NCBI GenBank assembly: GCA_008690995.1
Contig: VRMN01000008.1
Coordinates: 434,001-498,000, forward strand
DNA length: 64,000 bases
Source: Porphyridium purpureum
Taxonomy: Eukaryota; Rhodophyta; Bangiophyceae; Porphyridiales; Porphyridiaceae
Direction: 5' to 3'
Shown: in pieces, positions 1 to 11,264 of the stretch
Layout: each line of letters starts with the position of its first letter
Position numbering within the stretch: position 1 is the first letter of the stretch
Position numbers and translations under genes: made by a program
The notes under the pieces: generated by a model
The model's input: the letters and a program-made list of their open reading frames with translations, nothing else
What the model was told of the DNA's origin: nothing
Databases searched by the model: none

Positions 1-1525
<1,525 letters not shown>

Positions 1526-1977
1526 CCCTACCTATCCTCTCTCCCTCTCTCTCTCCTCTTCCTCTCCACCCACTCCACACGTCACACACCTACCCACCTC
1601 CCACTCGCAGCCCACACAACCCCTTTCCCTCTCCTCTTCCCCTCCTCTGTCCCTTCCTTCTCCCCCCTCCACCGCAACTCAATACCGTCCTCATAAACTA
1701 CCACACCACACCCCCCAACCAACCAACCAACTATCAACCCAACCGGCTATCGCCGCGCGCCCACGACTTTCCCCCCTCCCTTCTTCCCCCCCTCCCCCGT
1801 TTAATTATAAAACCGGGTTTCACGGCCGCCACCCAAACGCCCACCACCGCCCACCACCGCCCACCGCCCACCGCCCGAAGGATAACGCGCTCACATACCG
1901 AAACACACGCGTTGACGTGCGCCCCATCGCACACGCCGCGTGCCGCAGCATACAAAAACTTACAACGCTTACGCAAG

Positions 1978-2011
1978 TCCGTCCGTCCGCCCGTCCGTCC
2001 GTCCGTCCGTC
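1978..2011. repeat. CCGT tetranucleotide tract
   Basis: About eight near-perfect copies of a CCGT/GTCC unit in the helicase upstream region, one of them altered to CCGC. Confidence 0.8.
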
Positions 2012-2060
2012 TCTCATGTCCCGATCCATTCACAAATAAGCACAGAAACACACAAGTGGG

Positions 2061-2113
2061 GTACAGTGGAGCTGCACTCAGTTCGGAGCGTGGAGGTTCA
2101 GCTCGTACTGTAC
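2061..2113. promoter_or_regulatory. inverted pair of the GTACAGT element
   Basis: GTACAGT at 2061-2067 and its reverse complement ACTGTAC at 2107-2113, facing each other about 540-590 bases upstream of the helicase start. It is the same 7-mer that recurs upstream of many genes in this window. Confidence 0.45.
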
Positions 2114-3309
2114 CGCTTGGAATCGAGCGTCGGTGGAGGTACACGGTAGGGTGTACTGCGGAAGGTCTGGCTCGTGCCCCGCGCAAGCGTAGATTGTACG
2201 CGCGGTCGCAAACGACGCATAGCATGGCAACGGGGGCGTCCGCTTGATGCAAACCAGTCAGAGAGGTCAAGGCGTGCCTTCAGCGGAACCACGCGTGCAC
2301 ATTCAGTGCGGAACGAGATGGCGGCTTGATCTGGAACGTGGGCAAAACGCGTCGTCATGCGTATGCGGAATGGCTTCGTTTCACACGCAATTCAAGTGGC
2401 GGGTGTTGCGTCTTGTATACGCAACGAGCGTCGCTTCAGCTGGCGCGGTGCGTGCAAAAGTTGGACGCTGCCCAAAAGTGGCGCTCGGTGAATGTGTTCC
2501 ACGAGGCGAAGAGGTTTTGTGCGTCTCGTCTGCGTGAAGGATGGTGTCAGCGCGAATGCATCGTGTGCCGCTATCGGCTCGGGCCTGACGGAATGGTTCA
2601 GAGCGAAGGCCATTTGGCGCTACAGCGCCATGTGCACGGTCTACTTGCGTGCTTGAGTATGCTCACCAAACGCAGTGGCGCTGGCCGGGACCATGCATTT
2701 TTCGCTGTGCAAAGACGTGTTGTCGAAACGTACGCAGCTTTTCCAACTGAAGCTGTGCGACCTTCATTGTGCCCTAAGATTGGGAGCGGCTCGATTGACG
2801 AGCTATGCATGCTTCATTTCCGCTCCAAACCGCGCCTCATGCTGCGCATTCTTTGAGGTTGGCCGCAAACAATTGCGCGTATGCTTTGCACATGCATGTC
2901 TCAGCGGTTGACATGCCGTGCTCCTGCTCATACCGAGCTCACACGTAAGACCGTACCTCATGACCTTGGTTCACAGACGGCAAGAGCACAAGGTGCCTAG
3001 CTCTGGTCGTGCACCCGCGTGGCCGGCGAGCGCGCAACTCGGCATGGTGCGAAAGGTCGGTCGTTCGACTGACTCGTTGAGGCCCAATCGTGCTACACAC
3101 ACAAGGTCTCGGACATTGTTGGCACACAGACACCCAGATCTTGGCAGAAACCGCGAAATGTCATGCTCAAAACGTGACAAACACTCAAGGACAATTCATT
3201 TCTGCGATTGCTCACGAAATCCAGCAGTGTAGAGAGATCTTTCACATACTGTCGTGAAATTCGACGCCAAAAGAATGAATCGTATATTAATTAAGCGCTC
3301 GTTTGCTCG

Positions 3310-4104
3310 CTAGAGCGCTCGTGACCGCCGCACGAGCGTGATCGTTTTGTATGCTTCCCACAGCGCCATGGAAGCCGAGGTTGACAAGTTGAAGCTACGG
3401 AACTGCTCGGGGCTGTGCATGGGGTATGCGACAAAATTCGCAGGGTCTTCATTCGCATCCAGCCACCCTCGAATACTCGTAAGGCCTGTCACCTCGCTAC
3501 CGAATATAAGCACAGTCTTGGTAGAATCATCGAATGTAACATCAAGCATACTGGAGTGGGCATACTTGGTGAAATACAGGCGCCTTCCGAGTGTGGCGAG
3601 GGTGGGTAAGAACGCGTCCCACGACTCGTAGAACCTCAAGTCTACGTGCTGCCAGTAATCCAAACCGGCACGTCGCACCTGCTTGTCCTCCAGCGAGAAT
3701 CCAATGGGCCCGACAACATGCAGGCGCGCGCCAAAGCCCATGCAGGTGCGACCAATGTTGCCGGTATTCCAATGGATCTGCGGCGTCACAAAGACAATAT
3801 GGAGCAACGGCTCCCCGTCTGTATCATCCAGCAAGGGCTGATCAATCGCCGCGCCCTTCCCGAACGGCGCATGTCCATCTGCTCTCAACTTGATCGGCGG
3901 CAACGGCGCTGCGACCCGTTCGTTCTGTTCGACACAGCATGCCAAGCGGCACCTCGTGCTGCGCAACCCACTGCTCACGCCACCGCGCAAGCCATTCTTC
4001 CCTGGTACCACACTGCCGCGAGAGACCACGTCTAGACGCGTCGGGACAAGCGCGGTAAATGCCACCGCAGGCCGTGGCGAAATGTAGCCATCCATCTCTG
4101 TCAT
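3310..4104 (-). CDS. TrmL-like tRNA (wobble C/U34) 2'-O-methyltransferase, SPOUT family
   Basis: SPOUT (TrmH/SpoU) methyltransferase most like bacterial TrmL, which 2'-O-methylates the wobble nucleotide of tRNA(Leu) using SAM. The catalytic domain is the C-terminal two thirds of the 264-aa product: LLHIVFVTPQIHWNTGNIGR at its start, GFGARLHVVGP, LIFGSEVTGL, and the knot-forming end RSFNLSTSASMALWEAY, matching the family's N-x-G-N-I-x-R, GSE and S-x-N-L-S motifs. The first ATG of the open frame is 4104 (a second is at 4095). The roughly 80-residue N-terminal extension is basic and Ser/Arg-rich with few acids, so it could be an organelle transit peptide, which would fit a bacterial-type enzyme. 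It is head to head with the QCR10-like gene, with two GTACAGT elements in the 339-bp gap. Confidence 0.88.
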   Translation of the reverse strand: MTEMDGYISPRPAVAFTALVPTRLDVVSRGSVVPGKNGLRGGVSSGLRSTRCRLACCVEQNERVAAPLPPIKLRADGHAPFGKGAAIDQPLLDDTDGEPLLHIVFVTPQIHWNTGNIGRTCMGFGARLHVVGPIGFSLEDKQVRRAGLDYWQHVDLRFYESWDAFLPTLATLGRRLYFTKYAHSSMLDVTFDDSTKTVLIFGSEVTGLTSIRGWLDANEDPANFVAYPMHSPEQFRSFNLSTSASMALWEAYKTITLVRRSRAL

Positions 4105-4185
4105 CTGTCCCCGCGTCCCCGCGATTCCACTCGGCCTCGCTTCCTCTCTCTCGCCATGTCGTGCGCACACCGACGCAAGCACGGA

Positions 4186-4218
4186 ACTGTACACTATCAA
4201 CGAATCCAGTCACTGTAC
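4186..4218 (-). promoter_or_regulatory. paired GTACAGT elements in the TrmL/QCR10 divergent promoter
   Basis: ACTGTAC on the plus strand (GTACAGT on the minus strand) at 4186-4192 and 4212-4218, 82 and 108 bases upstream of the TrmL start codon, in a 339-bp head-to-head gap. No TATA box is seen. Confidence 0.5.
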
Positions 4219-4443
4219 CCACGTAGCATTGCTAGGGTTCCTGTACTTTACAAGTAAAAAAGCCCATTTTACTAGGAACACTGGAAGGCCCGAGAAAGAA
4301 CGGACGCCAAGTGCCAAGCCACAAGCGGTCGGTAGGGAGAGGAAAGAAGAAAGGCGAAAGGAGAGGAAAGGTTGTAGCGTGCGGGGTCTGGGTTGGGCTC
4401 GAGGCTTGGGTTTGTGCGGCGTGAGCAGATCGACGTGGGAAAA

Positions 4444-4909
4444 ATGTCGCTGGTCTTGCGCAAGCTCCAGCAGCTGAACTTTACGAGCGTCGGCGACCCG
4501 GCGTTTGCGCGCGCGGCTCAATGGGCCGCCAAGAACGTGTCTGGGCCGGATATTCGCGCAGCTGCGGGCTGGGGCGTCTGCTTGGGCGTCACAGCGTTTT
4601 GGTTTATTGGTACGTTTTGATGCGCGCCTTCGTTTGCGAGGTTTGATGGTTTTTTAATTTTTTCGGCCACACGCCCCGTGATTCATTCATGGCTTGTGGA
4701 GCTCAAACGTGCACAAAGACACTTGCATACACACACACGCACGGAAGAGCAGCGATGGAATACTAACGCTTGTGATAATGGCGCCCCGCGCAATTTCTTC
4801 TTCCCCCCTGTTCTTTTCAACCTCTTCAGAGCCCTACGATTTCTTCCGCAGGGAGTTTGGCTTCAACTTTGGGCCGTTCAAGGCGCCAGAGGAGGTAGCT
4901 GCAGAATAG
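4444..4909 (+). CDS. complex III small subunit, QCR10 / 6.7-kDa type (two exons)
   Basis: Exons 4444-4609 and 4830-4909 join to an 81-aa product: MSLVLRKLQQ... WFI|EPYDFFRREFG... EVAAE. The stretch IRAAAGWGVCLGVTAFWFIEPYDFF matches the plant 6.7-kDa subunit of ubiquinol-cytochrome c reductase (family signature I-Q-A-A-A-G-W-G-I, one membrane helix, then a short basic tail). It should therefore be a single-span inner mitochondrial membrane subunit of complex III. The intron (4610-4829, 220 nt) has donor GTACGT and acceptor CTTCAG; splicing gives an in-frame E codon at the junction. Without splicing the frame ends four bases into the intron's own TGA. The gene is tail to tail with RMI2, 116 bp apart. 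Function rests on pattern match to a very small family. Confidence 0.78.
4610..4829 (+). other. spliceosomal intron of the QCR10-like gene
   Basis: GTACGT donor, pyrimidine-rich 3' end and CAG acceptor; removal restores a homologous C-terminus (phase 1). Confidence 0.8.
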
Positions 4910-5025
4910 TTGGAGCTGGCGCGGTGCTCTTTGGTCCGCATGGGACCTGTGGCATGATGGTCAGTAAAGAACAAACCTGCACTCCGGGTATTCATTCCGA
5001 CGCTTTGTCGTGGTGGCCCGCCAGG

Positions 5026-5442
5026 TCATGACTCACGCGAGACGGCGATCACTTCGAGGATCCAAACCGCTTGTGATTCTACACTGGTCGACAGGTCGCG
5101 GACCGTGCGCGCTGAAAGCTGCACACGCGGCGACGGGCTCCCGGTTGGAAAGGACTCGACAGAACCCACAACCATGAGGTACATGCCTACGCACAGCTCG
5201 CCGGAAAGCTCTCTGAAGCGCGCCGTGTCCAGCAGCACCTCGATCACGCCCGTCCCGTCGTCCAGCAGCACGCGTTGTGTAATTGCGCGAGCACCACACC
5301 ACACCAGCACGCCCTGCACCCACACAAGTGGCGGAACGCGCGCCGGCTGCCGCGCGATCAACGAGACAAAAGTTTTCCGCGAGCCCTCCCGGTCGCTTGG
5401 CTTGCCGCCCGAGGATTGTGTGACGTTGGACACGGAATCCAT
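5026..5442 (-). CDS. RMI2: RecQ-mediated genome instability protein 2 (RMI2)
   Basis: OB-fold partner of RMI1 in the BLM/TOP3A-RMI complex that dissolves double Holliday junctions. The 138-aa product, about the size of vertebrate RMI2, shows the family order: VWVQGVLVWC, RVLLDDGTGVIEVLL, GMYLMVVGSVES, VQLSARTVRDLS, and the end WILEVIAV (human: W-M-Q-G-R-V-V, L-R-D-P-S-G, G-K-Y-V-M-V-M-G-V-V, M-T-D-L-S, W-E-L-E-V). The first ATG is 5442; the frame is open slightly further but without an ATG. A match to the putative RMI1 at 34.9-36.3 kb makes the identification stronger: both subunits of the heterodimer are in this window. RMI2 is known from animals and plants and absent from budding yeast. Identification is by motif pattern only. 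Confidence 0.72.
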   Translation of the reverse strand: MDSVSNVTQSSGGKPSDREGSRKTFVSLIARQPARVPPLVWVQGVLVWCGARAITQRVLLDDGTGVIEVLLDTARFRELSGELCVGMYLMVVGSVESFPTGSPSPRVQLSARTVRDLSTSVESQAVWILEVIAVSRES

Positions 5443-5574
5443 GCCGGCCAAGGGAAGTTCGAACAAACAGGATGGGTGTAACGGATGGGAACATTTCTGC
5501 GCTTTTCATTTCATCTAAACACTCTAAATCCTCCCTGTCAAACACAAAGACTGCTACAACACATGCTATATGTG

Positions 5575-5703
5575 CTACTGCTTCGGACACGTGCACCACT
5601 GCCCGCCCTTGGCCTCAACAGACTTCTTCAAGGACTCGACATGCATCCCGCAGCCTCGCCATGTCGTCTTCTTGCACGTCGCACACTCCACTGGCATACA
5701 CAT
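5575..5703 (-). CDS. 42-aa cysteine-rich small protein
   Basis: A short gene, MCMPVECATCKKTTWRGCGM... CTCPKQ. It resembles a widespread family of 35-45-aa proteins in fungi, algae and bacteria with the pattern M-C-x(3)-C-x-x-C-x-K-x-T-W-x-G-C-G-x-H ... C-x-C, probably a metal-binding knuckle; its function is unknown to me. Six cysteines and one histidine sit at the conserved places. A clear TATAAATA lies 179 bases upstream of the ATG at 5882-5889 on the same strand, which supports a real transcription unit and picks this ATG over the longer open frame that runs up through the TATA box. Confidence 0.7.
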   Translation of the reverse strand: MCMPVECATCKKTTWRGCGMHVESLKKSVEAKGGQWCTCPKQ

Positions 5704-6763
5704 GCTGAAACGGCGCCGCGAAAGCTTTACCGCTGCGATACGACACACACGACCGGTACGCTTCTTGAAGAAAAGTGCTTGTCTCTGTGGTTTTCCTTGC
5801 CGACTGCCTCGCGTTCGCCCTGTGTCTCTCGTCTCCACCTTTCTACCGGTCGCTCGCAGTCCATCAGAAGTGCGCGCGCCGTATTTATACCGCGTGCGGA
5901 GCGCTTGCGAATTTCTTCTTCGCGTTCCGCACGTGGTCCGGTCCCGGAATTTGGAACGAGTGTGGAGATGGTGACATGCGTGGCATGGAAGCATTGGATG
6001 GGCGGATGGAATCCGACCAGAGCACGGGCCTCATGAGCGACGTTTCCTACTCCTCGAGACAGGTGCAGCACACATGGCGTCAAGTGCAGCTTCCGCGCGA
6101 CCCTATGACAACCATCAGTGATGGAAGTGGTCTGGCCTCGCGGAAACATGCGCAGGCACCTCTGCGAAACACTTGCATGCACTCGCGCCGTCGCCGCGCT
6201 TCATCCCATGCTTTGGTAACGGACGAAGGTCGAGGAACGACGACTGTGGGAATGGTGGCGTCGGACCGCACAGCAGATGATGTTTCACGCGTTTGCAGGA
6301 CAAGGTCGTGCGGCTCGCTCAATACTGATATCAGCACCAACTCTTACTCTCACAATCGCATGCATTCTGTAGCCGGGGCGCAAAACGCATGCGTGCCTCC
6401 TTAACTTTATTGTTCTTTCAGCTCGCTAGGTTCGGGTAGCATGAACGCCATCAAGCTCAATGGACCAGTAGCGGCAAAGCTTTTGCGCGATCCTGCAAGA
6501 CCCGCCAGACGGATTGCTTGTTTTCTTAGTGCCTGTACGAGTTCCTGATGAGCAGGTGCCGCCGTTCGTCAGCCAGAGGTCAAAGGGATTGAGCGTTCTG
6601 ACGTATTCTGTCAGGATGGGCAAGATTGAGTGACACTGTGAATTTCTGGAACAGCGTTTGTTCTGTGTAACAACGACCAGATTTACTTAGTGACTAATAC
6701 TCAACACAAAAGGCTGGGCCGGAAGATCTATTGTAGACTAAATATGCCGCGGGCAAACTATTC
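5704..6763. other. intergenic region between the 42-aa protein gene and Hsp70 3' end
   Basis: About 1.06 kb. It holds the TATA box of the small-protein gene at 5882-5889. The plus-strand open frame over about 5775-6404 has no convincing ATG or composition. Nothing else is recognised; the part nearest Hsp70 (6600-6760) is AT-richer and is probably its 3' UTR. Confidence 0.5.
5882..5889 (-). promoter_or_regulatory. TATA box (TATAAATA) of the 42-aa protein gene
   Basis: Consensus TATAAATA on the minus strand, 179 bases upstream of the ATG at 5703. It is one of few clear TATA boxes in the window. Confidence 0.6.
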
Positions 6764-8731
6764 TTAGTCGACCTCGTCGACTTGGACACCTCCAGTGCCT
6801 CCGGCCGCGCCGCCTGCTCCTCCCATGTCGGGCATGCCTCCCATGTCCGGAGCTCCACCACCGGCCTGGTACATCTTGGTCATGATCGGGTTCACCACGG
6901 CTTCGAGTGCCTTTTGCATTGAGGTGTATTCTTCAGTGCTTGCCTCCGAGTTGTCCTCCAGCCATTTGAGGCACTCCTCTACCTTATCCTCAATGGCCTT
7001 CTTGTCGTCGGCATCAAGCTTTCCGGCAATCTTCTCGTCTTGGATGGTGTTTCGCACGTTGTATGCGTAGTTCTCCAACCCGTTCTTTGCCTCTACGCGC
7101 GCCTTCATGATCTCATCCTCCGCCTTGTACTTCTCGGCATCCTGGACCATCTTCTCGATCTGGTCCTTCGACAGGCGACCCTTGTCGTTCGTGATTGTGA
7201 TCTTGCTCTTGTTTCCAGTCGACTTGTCCTCGGCAGACACGTTCAAGATACCGTTAGCATCGACATCAAAGGTCACCTCGATCTGCGGAACACCGCGGGG
7301 CGCCGGTGGAATACCAGACAGCTCAAACTTGCCGAGCAAGTTGTTGTCCTTGGTGCGCGCACGTTCACCTTCAAAGACCTGAATAAGCACACCTGGCTGG
7401 TTGTCAGCGTATGTCGAGAAGATCTGCTGCTTCTTGGTGGGGATCGTCGTGTTGCGCTTGATCAGCGTCGTCATCACACCACCAGCGGTCTCCAGACCCA
7501 GCGACAGTGGGGTCACATCGAGCAGCAAAAGATCCTGCGTCTTGGACGACGTATCACCTGTCAGAATGGCGGCCTGCACCGCAGCACCGTAGGCAACGGC
7601 CTCATCTGGGTTGATGGTCTTGCACAGTTCCTTGCCGTTGAAGAAGTCCTGCAGCAGCTGCTGCACCTTTGGCACTCGCGTAGAGCCGCCCACCAGCACG
7701 ATCTCGTCGACCTCCGACTTGCTCACCTTCGCCTCCTTCAGCACATGCTCTACGGGCTCCAACGTGCCGCGGAACAGGTCCATGCACAGCTCCTCAAACT
7801 TGGCGCGCGTGATGGACGAGTAAAAGTCAACACCGTCGTACAGCGCGTCAATCTCAATCGATGTCTGCGTGGCGGATGACAATGTCCTCTTTGCGCGCTC
7901 GCAAGCCGTGCGCAGACGGCGCATGGCGCGCGCCGAGTTCGGGCCCTGGGTGAGATCCTTCTTATTCTTGCGCTTGAATTCTTGCACAAAGAAGTTCACC
8001 AGACGGTTGTCAAAGTCCTCACCACCCAAGTGCGTGTCACCAGCGGTGGCCTTGACCTCAAAGACGCCCGTGTCGTCAATGCTCAGAAGAGACACATCGA
8101 ATGTTCCACCTCCCAGATCGTAAATGAGCACCATCTTCTCGGAGTGGGAGCCGCTTGCTTCCTTCCTGTCCAACCCGTAGGCAATCGCAGCCGCCGTTGG
8201 CTCGTTAATGATTCGCAACACATTCAGACCAGCAATCTGACCGGCATCCTTGGTGGCCAGACGCTGCGAGTCGTTGAAACGCGCAGGTACGGTCACAACC
8301 GCGTTCTTCACCTCCTTGGCAAGGTATGCCTCTGAGATTTCCTTCATCTTACCCAGCACCATGGCCGAGATTTCCTCTGGCATGAATGTCTTGGTCTCGC
8401 CCTTGTACTTGACCTCAATCTTGGGCTTGTTGTCCTCTGCGCCCACCACCTTGAACGGGAAGTGCTTGAGGTCCGCCTGCACGGACGGCGAGTCAAAGCG
8501 CAGACCAATCATTCGCTTTGCGTCAAACACCGTGTTGTGCGGGTTCATCGCCACCTGGTTCTTTGCCGCATCGCCGATGAGACGCTCCGTGTCTGTGAAC
8601 GCCACGTACGACGGCGTGGTTCGATTTCCTTGGTCGTTCGCAATGATCTCGACGCGATCATTCTGCCACACGCCCACGCACGAGTACGTGGTGCCCAAAT
8701 CAATACCCACTGCAACTCCTGTTGCCGCCAT
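6764..8731 (-). CDS. HSP70: cytosolic/nuclear Hsp70 chaperone
   Basis: ATP-driven protein-folding chaperone of 655 aa, the usual length. ATPase domain motifs: [12 protein letters not shown] near residue 9, [37 protein letters not shown]. The substrate-binding domain follows ([17 protein letters not shown]) and then a helical lid and a Gly/Met-rich linker ([14 protein letters not shown]). The C-terminus is VQVDEVD, a conservative variant of the EEVD tail that binds TPR co-chaperones and marks cytosolic members. There is no signal or transit peptide and no ER retention motif. The start ATG 8731 is followed directly by [13 protein letters not shown]. The upstream region has a TATA box and a heat-shock element, so heat induction is likely. 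Confidence 0.98.
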   Translation of the reverse strand: MAATGVAVGIDLGTTYSCVGVWQNDRVEIIANDQGNRTTPSYVAFTDTERLIGDAAKNQVAMNPHNTVFDAKRMIGLRFDSPSVQADLKHFPFKVVGAEDNKPKIEVKYKGETKTFMPEEISAMVLGKMKEISEAYLAKEVKNAVVTVPARFNDSQRLATKDAGQIAGLNVLRIINEPTAAAIAYGLDRKEASGSHSEKMVLIYDLGGGTFDVSLLSIDDTGVFEVKATAGDTHLGGEDFDNRLVNFFVQEFKRKNKKDLTQGPNSARAMRRLRTACERAKRTLSSATQTSIEIDALYDGVDFYSSITRAKFEELCMDLFRGTLEPVEHVLKEAKVSKSEVDEIVLVGGSTRVPKVQQLLQDFFNGKELCKTINPDEAVAYGAAVQAAILTGDTSSKTQDLLLLDVTPLSLGLETAGGVMTTLIKRNTTIPTKKQQIFSTYADNQPGVLIQVFEGERARTKDNNLLGKFELSGIPPAPRGVPQIEVTFDVDANGILNVSAEDKSTGNKSKITITNDKGRLSKDQIEKMVQDAEKYKAEDEIMKARVEAKNGLENYAYNVRNTIQDEKIAGKLDADDKKAIEDKVEECLKWLEDNSEASTEEYTSMQKALEAVVNPIMTKMYQAGGGAPDMGGMPDMGGAGGAAGGTGGVQVDEVD

Positions 8732-8877
8732 CTTGTCTTTCTCTCTGTGTGTACCTGCACTCTGTATCCTTTCCTCTCTGTGACAACGTCTCTCCTTCCG
8801 ATCTGCTGCGTTCTATCCTGCTTGACTCGTCTTCCCCGCGCGCGGACGACCGCAAGAAACTCGAGCCGCGGCCCGCC

Positions 8878-8884
8878 ATTTATA
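8878..8884 (-). promoter_or_regulatory. TATA box of Hsp70
   Basis: TATAAAT on the minus strand, about 150 bases upstream of the Hsp70 ATG, at a spacing very like that of the 42-aa protein gene. Confidence 0.6.
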
Positions 8885-8986
8885 CCAAGCCCACCAGCCG
8901 CGCAGTCGCGCCGGCTCTGTTGTTTCGCGGCGGTTTTGCAAGAACGGCCTTCGCGGTGGAACCGTCTAGTCGCTTCTGGCGCTCGT

Positions 8987-9001
8987 CTTCTAGGAGCTTC
9001 C
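8987..9001 (-). promoter_or_regulatory. heat-shock element upstream of Hsp70
   Basis: The plus strand reads cTTCtaGGAgcTTCc: three alternating 5-bp units of the nTTCnnGAAnnTTCn consensus with one mismatch (GGA for GAA). It lies about 105 bases upstream of the TATA box. A further TTC at 8974-8976 may add a weak unit. Confidence 0.5.
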
Positions 9002-9006
9002 AAAGA

Positions 9007-9074
9007 TGTCATCCGAAGAGTCGGTCTCAAAGATGACCGGATGACATAATGTCATCTGGAGTTGGGAAGAAGGA
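9007..9074. promoter_or_regulatory. GATGACA/TGTCATC repeat cluster with a 17-bp palindrome
   Basis: Several copies of TGTCATC or its complement upstream of Hsp70. 9040-9056 is a perfect inverted repeat, GATGACAT-A-ATGTCATC. The same unit is reiterated at 36.48-36.65 kb. The shape suggests binding by a dimeric factor (bZIP-like), which is inference. Confidence 0.4.
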
Positions 9075-9646
9075 CATGTCATCATGTTGGCGCGAGGAGG
9101 GTTGGCAGAGAGCGGCACGCGTGGTGAAGCGATGCCTCGGGAAGAAGCAGGGGCTCATGCGGCTCGGGTCGGTTGGAGAAGACGCGTAGGCTCGCGTGTC
9201 GAGGGTCAGGAATGGCAGTTTACTCGCAAATGTTTGGGCGTGGGGGGGTTTTACACGGGCACAGTGTGTATCGTAGCGCCGATTTCTGTCCTTGCGCCAC
9301 GACTCTGCATCAGCCGCAGGATCAAGCTGGGGCTCTGAAATCGAGAGGCGAAGGTTTGGACTGTGATCGTGTTTGGGCATTATGTGCTCTATCCCAACCT
9401 GCGACGCGACGTCTTACTCCTTGCCGCAGGTAAAGACATTCGTTGCCAAAGTAAATATTGCCCGCGCACTGGCCACACGGTCGGCCTCCATTGGCCAGTC
9501 CCTGCTGGAGATTGAAGAGGAGGCCGCTCCAATGTCAATGCCAGATGGACCGCATGGTGCATTCGCATGGAAGTGTTCCCCATGACCGCATGCACCACCA
9601 TCCAGCCCGAGATCTGTTTCTGTGTCTCACTGCTACGTCTGGGCAG

Positions 9647-10342
9647 TCAAAAAGGTTCATAGTGACCGAATTCGACAAACTTATCGCCCATCTGAAGAAC
9701 ATTCAGTGCCTCCAGGGCCCGACTCGCATCATGATCCGACTCAAACTGCGCAATCCAGCATGCGACTTCGCCGAGCGTGAGCCTCACCTTTTCTGACAAC
9801 GTCTGTGAGATGCGCCCTGCAAAAGGTGCCAGCTTCTCGTCCAACTCCTGTTCGGACACGTCACCACGATCGCCGCCGCGCACCGAGACAAATAGTAGTC
9901 GCGCAGGCGGAACGGCTGCTTCTTGTGCTTTCGGCAGAATTTGTTTCTTCGTGTTTTGTTGTTGGCGCTGCTGCTGCTGCTGCTTGCTCTTGGCCTTTGA
10001 AATCCCCAGCGTTCCGTCGATCCGCATGACTCGTTCCGAGGCGTGCTTCCCAAACTGCACGACCAACGGCTTCCCCAAAAACGCACTCCCGTTTAAGTTC
10101 AGCCGCGCCGCAGCAGCCGAGGCGACGTCCTCAAAGGAGACGAATGCCTGACCGCGCATCTTCTGACTGCGACTCACAAATACGTCCATCACACGGCCAT
10201 ACTGCGAGCCAGCCACGTACAACAGCTCGCGCAGCTTCTGCTTGGGTATATGATCATCGAGATTCTTTATGTACAACGTCTGATTTGGCCGTGGCGCGGC
10301 ATTCTCTGTCCCGCCCGCTTGTTCAGATGCCTGTGCCGCCAT
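9647..10342 (-). CDS. U1A/U2B''-type snRNP protein (two RRMs)
   Basis: Spliceosomal U1A/U2B''/SNF protein that binds stem-loops of U1 and/or U2 snRNA. 231 aa. RRM1 at about residues 18-98: RNP2 LYIKNL and RNP1 RGQAFVSF, with the family's SRSQKMRGQAFVSF context. A Q-rich linker follows (about 110-130), then a divergent RRM2 to the end (RLLFVSVRGG ... EVACWIAQFES ... FVEFGHYE). One protein may serve both snRNPs, as Drosophila SNF does; sequence alone does not say which. The first ATG is 10342 (MAAQASEQAGG); the open frame upstream has no ATG. Two GTACAGT elements lie 213-267 bases upstream, and no TATA box is seen. A spliceosome is present even though introns are rare here. Confidence 0.9.
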   Translation of the reverse strand: MAAQASEQAGGTENAAPRPNQTLYIKNLDDHIPKQKLRELLYVAGSQYGRVMDVFVSRSQKMRGQAFVSFEDVASAAAARLNLNGSAFLGKPLVVQFGKHASERVMRIDGTLGISKAKSKQQQQQRQQQNTKKQILPKAQEAAVPPARLLFVSVRGGDRGDVSEQELDEKLAPFAGRISQTLSEKVRLTLGEVACWIAQFESDHDASRALEALNVLQMGDKFVEFGHYEPF

Positions 10343-10554
10343 CGTGGCCTTTCGGAAGACCCACGCGCCGCAACGATCCAAACCACGCGAGCCGGCGCCG
10401 CATTGAAACGCAGAAATTGATCAGACGCACTAATGAGCGTCGGGTGTGCAGGTGCGTCCTCTGGAACCACGGCGGCGGGAACCAGTTCTCCGCACGGACG
10501 CCCTCCCGCTCCCGACATTGCTCTGATTCCCCACATCCCCGCAGCACCAACAAA

Positions 10555-10609
10555 GTACAGTGAAGCTGTACTTTCGGAGCACAGAACACGAGCCCGCACA
10601 CAGTACAGT
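10555..10609. promoter_or_regulatory. two GTACAGT elements upstream of U1A/U2B''
   Basis: GTACAGT at 10555-10561 and 10603-10609, with a diverged inverted copy (GCTGTAC) at 10565-10571 between them, 213-267 bases upstream of the ATG at 10342. Confidence 0.5.
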
Positions 10610-10861
10610 TACCGTTACTTTCCGTGCGTTGCTGTGTGCCGACGCGTGTGCGCTTTGAATCTGCTCGCCGAATTCTTGGCCCTGTTCTGAAATCGGCGCA
10701 AGCGATGATTTTATGATTTCGACGTGGTGGTTCCGCTAGCGATCGTGGTTGACGGACGGACGGACCGACTGCGTGAACGATGATGGAAAACACGACGCAA
10801 GCGGCTCGCTCGCCTGGATGAGCTGACGAGCCGGCTTGCAAGCTGCTGGTTTGGCTCGCTG

Positions 10862-10905
10862 GCTTGTTGGCCTGTTGGCCTGTTGGCCCGTTGGCCTGTT
10901 GGCCT
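10862..10905. repeat. GTTGGCC-type minisatellite
   Basis: Five tandem near-copies of a short unit (gttggcct/gttggccc) in the spacer. Confidence 0.75.
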
Positions 10906-11264
10906 ATGGGTCCGTCAACTGCGGGCATGTTTCATTTGGCAGCTTGAGCTGTCAGTGGAGTAGATAGACATGGAGGAGCGTATTATGATTGATCGGTGGT
11001 ACACACATATATGCGAGACGCGAGTGTGTGTAACAGACGAGCCGGGTTTGCGCGGTATCCAATCTAGTTTGTCTTCTCACTCGCCAGTCCAAGGCGGTGC
11101 TGAAAATGAATGTCGTCTTGCCAGTCATAAATAAGCCGCGGTAACCGGTAGAGCGGTTAGTAGTAGTAGGAGGAGTCATATGTAGTCATACTCAGTAGGC
11201 ATAGGTGCGTGTGAGGGACCGACTTCTTGTCGTTGGTGCTACGGTGGTGGGTTTTGACTTTTTG

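Larger units (their letters stand above)
1526..3309. other. intergenic region, 1.8 kb, upstream of the helicase
   Basis: No convincing gene. The first 300 bases are extremely C/T-rich on the plus strand (5' leader/promoter of the minus-strand helicase). A CCGT tandem tract lies at about 1978-2011. A GTACAGT/ACTGTAC pair lies at 2061-2067 and 2107-2113. A plus-strand open frame at 2326-2856 lacks an ATG and any recognisable composition, so I treat it as chance. Confidence 0.6.
8732..9646. other. Hsp70 upstream region and spacer
   Basis: About 0.9 kb. 8732-9080 holds Hsp70 control elements (TATA box, heat-shock element, GATGACA repeats). 9080-9646 shows no gene that I can support; it also serves as the 3' flank of the U1A/U2B'' gene. 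Confidence 0.6.

Noticed and set aside
2326-2856. 176-aa plus-strand frame in the helicase upstream region
   Set aside because: Starts with TTG, has no recognisable motif and an even codon make-up; the GTACAGT pair nearby is better explained by the helicase.
7040-7879. 279-aa plus-strand frame opposite Hsp70
   Set aside because: Mirror of the highly biased Hsp70 coding strand; a well-known artefact for Hsp70 genes.
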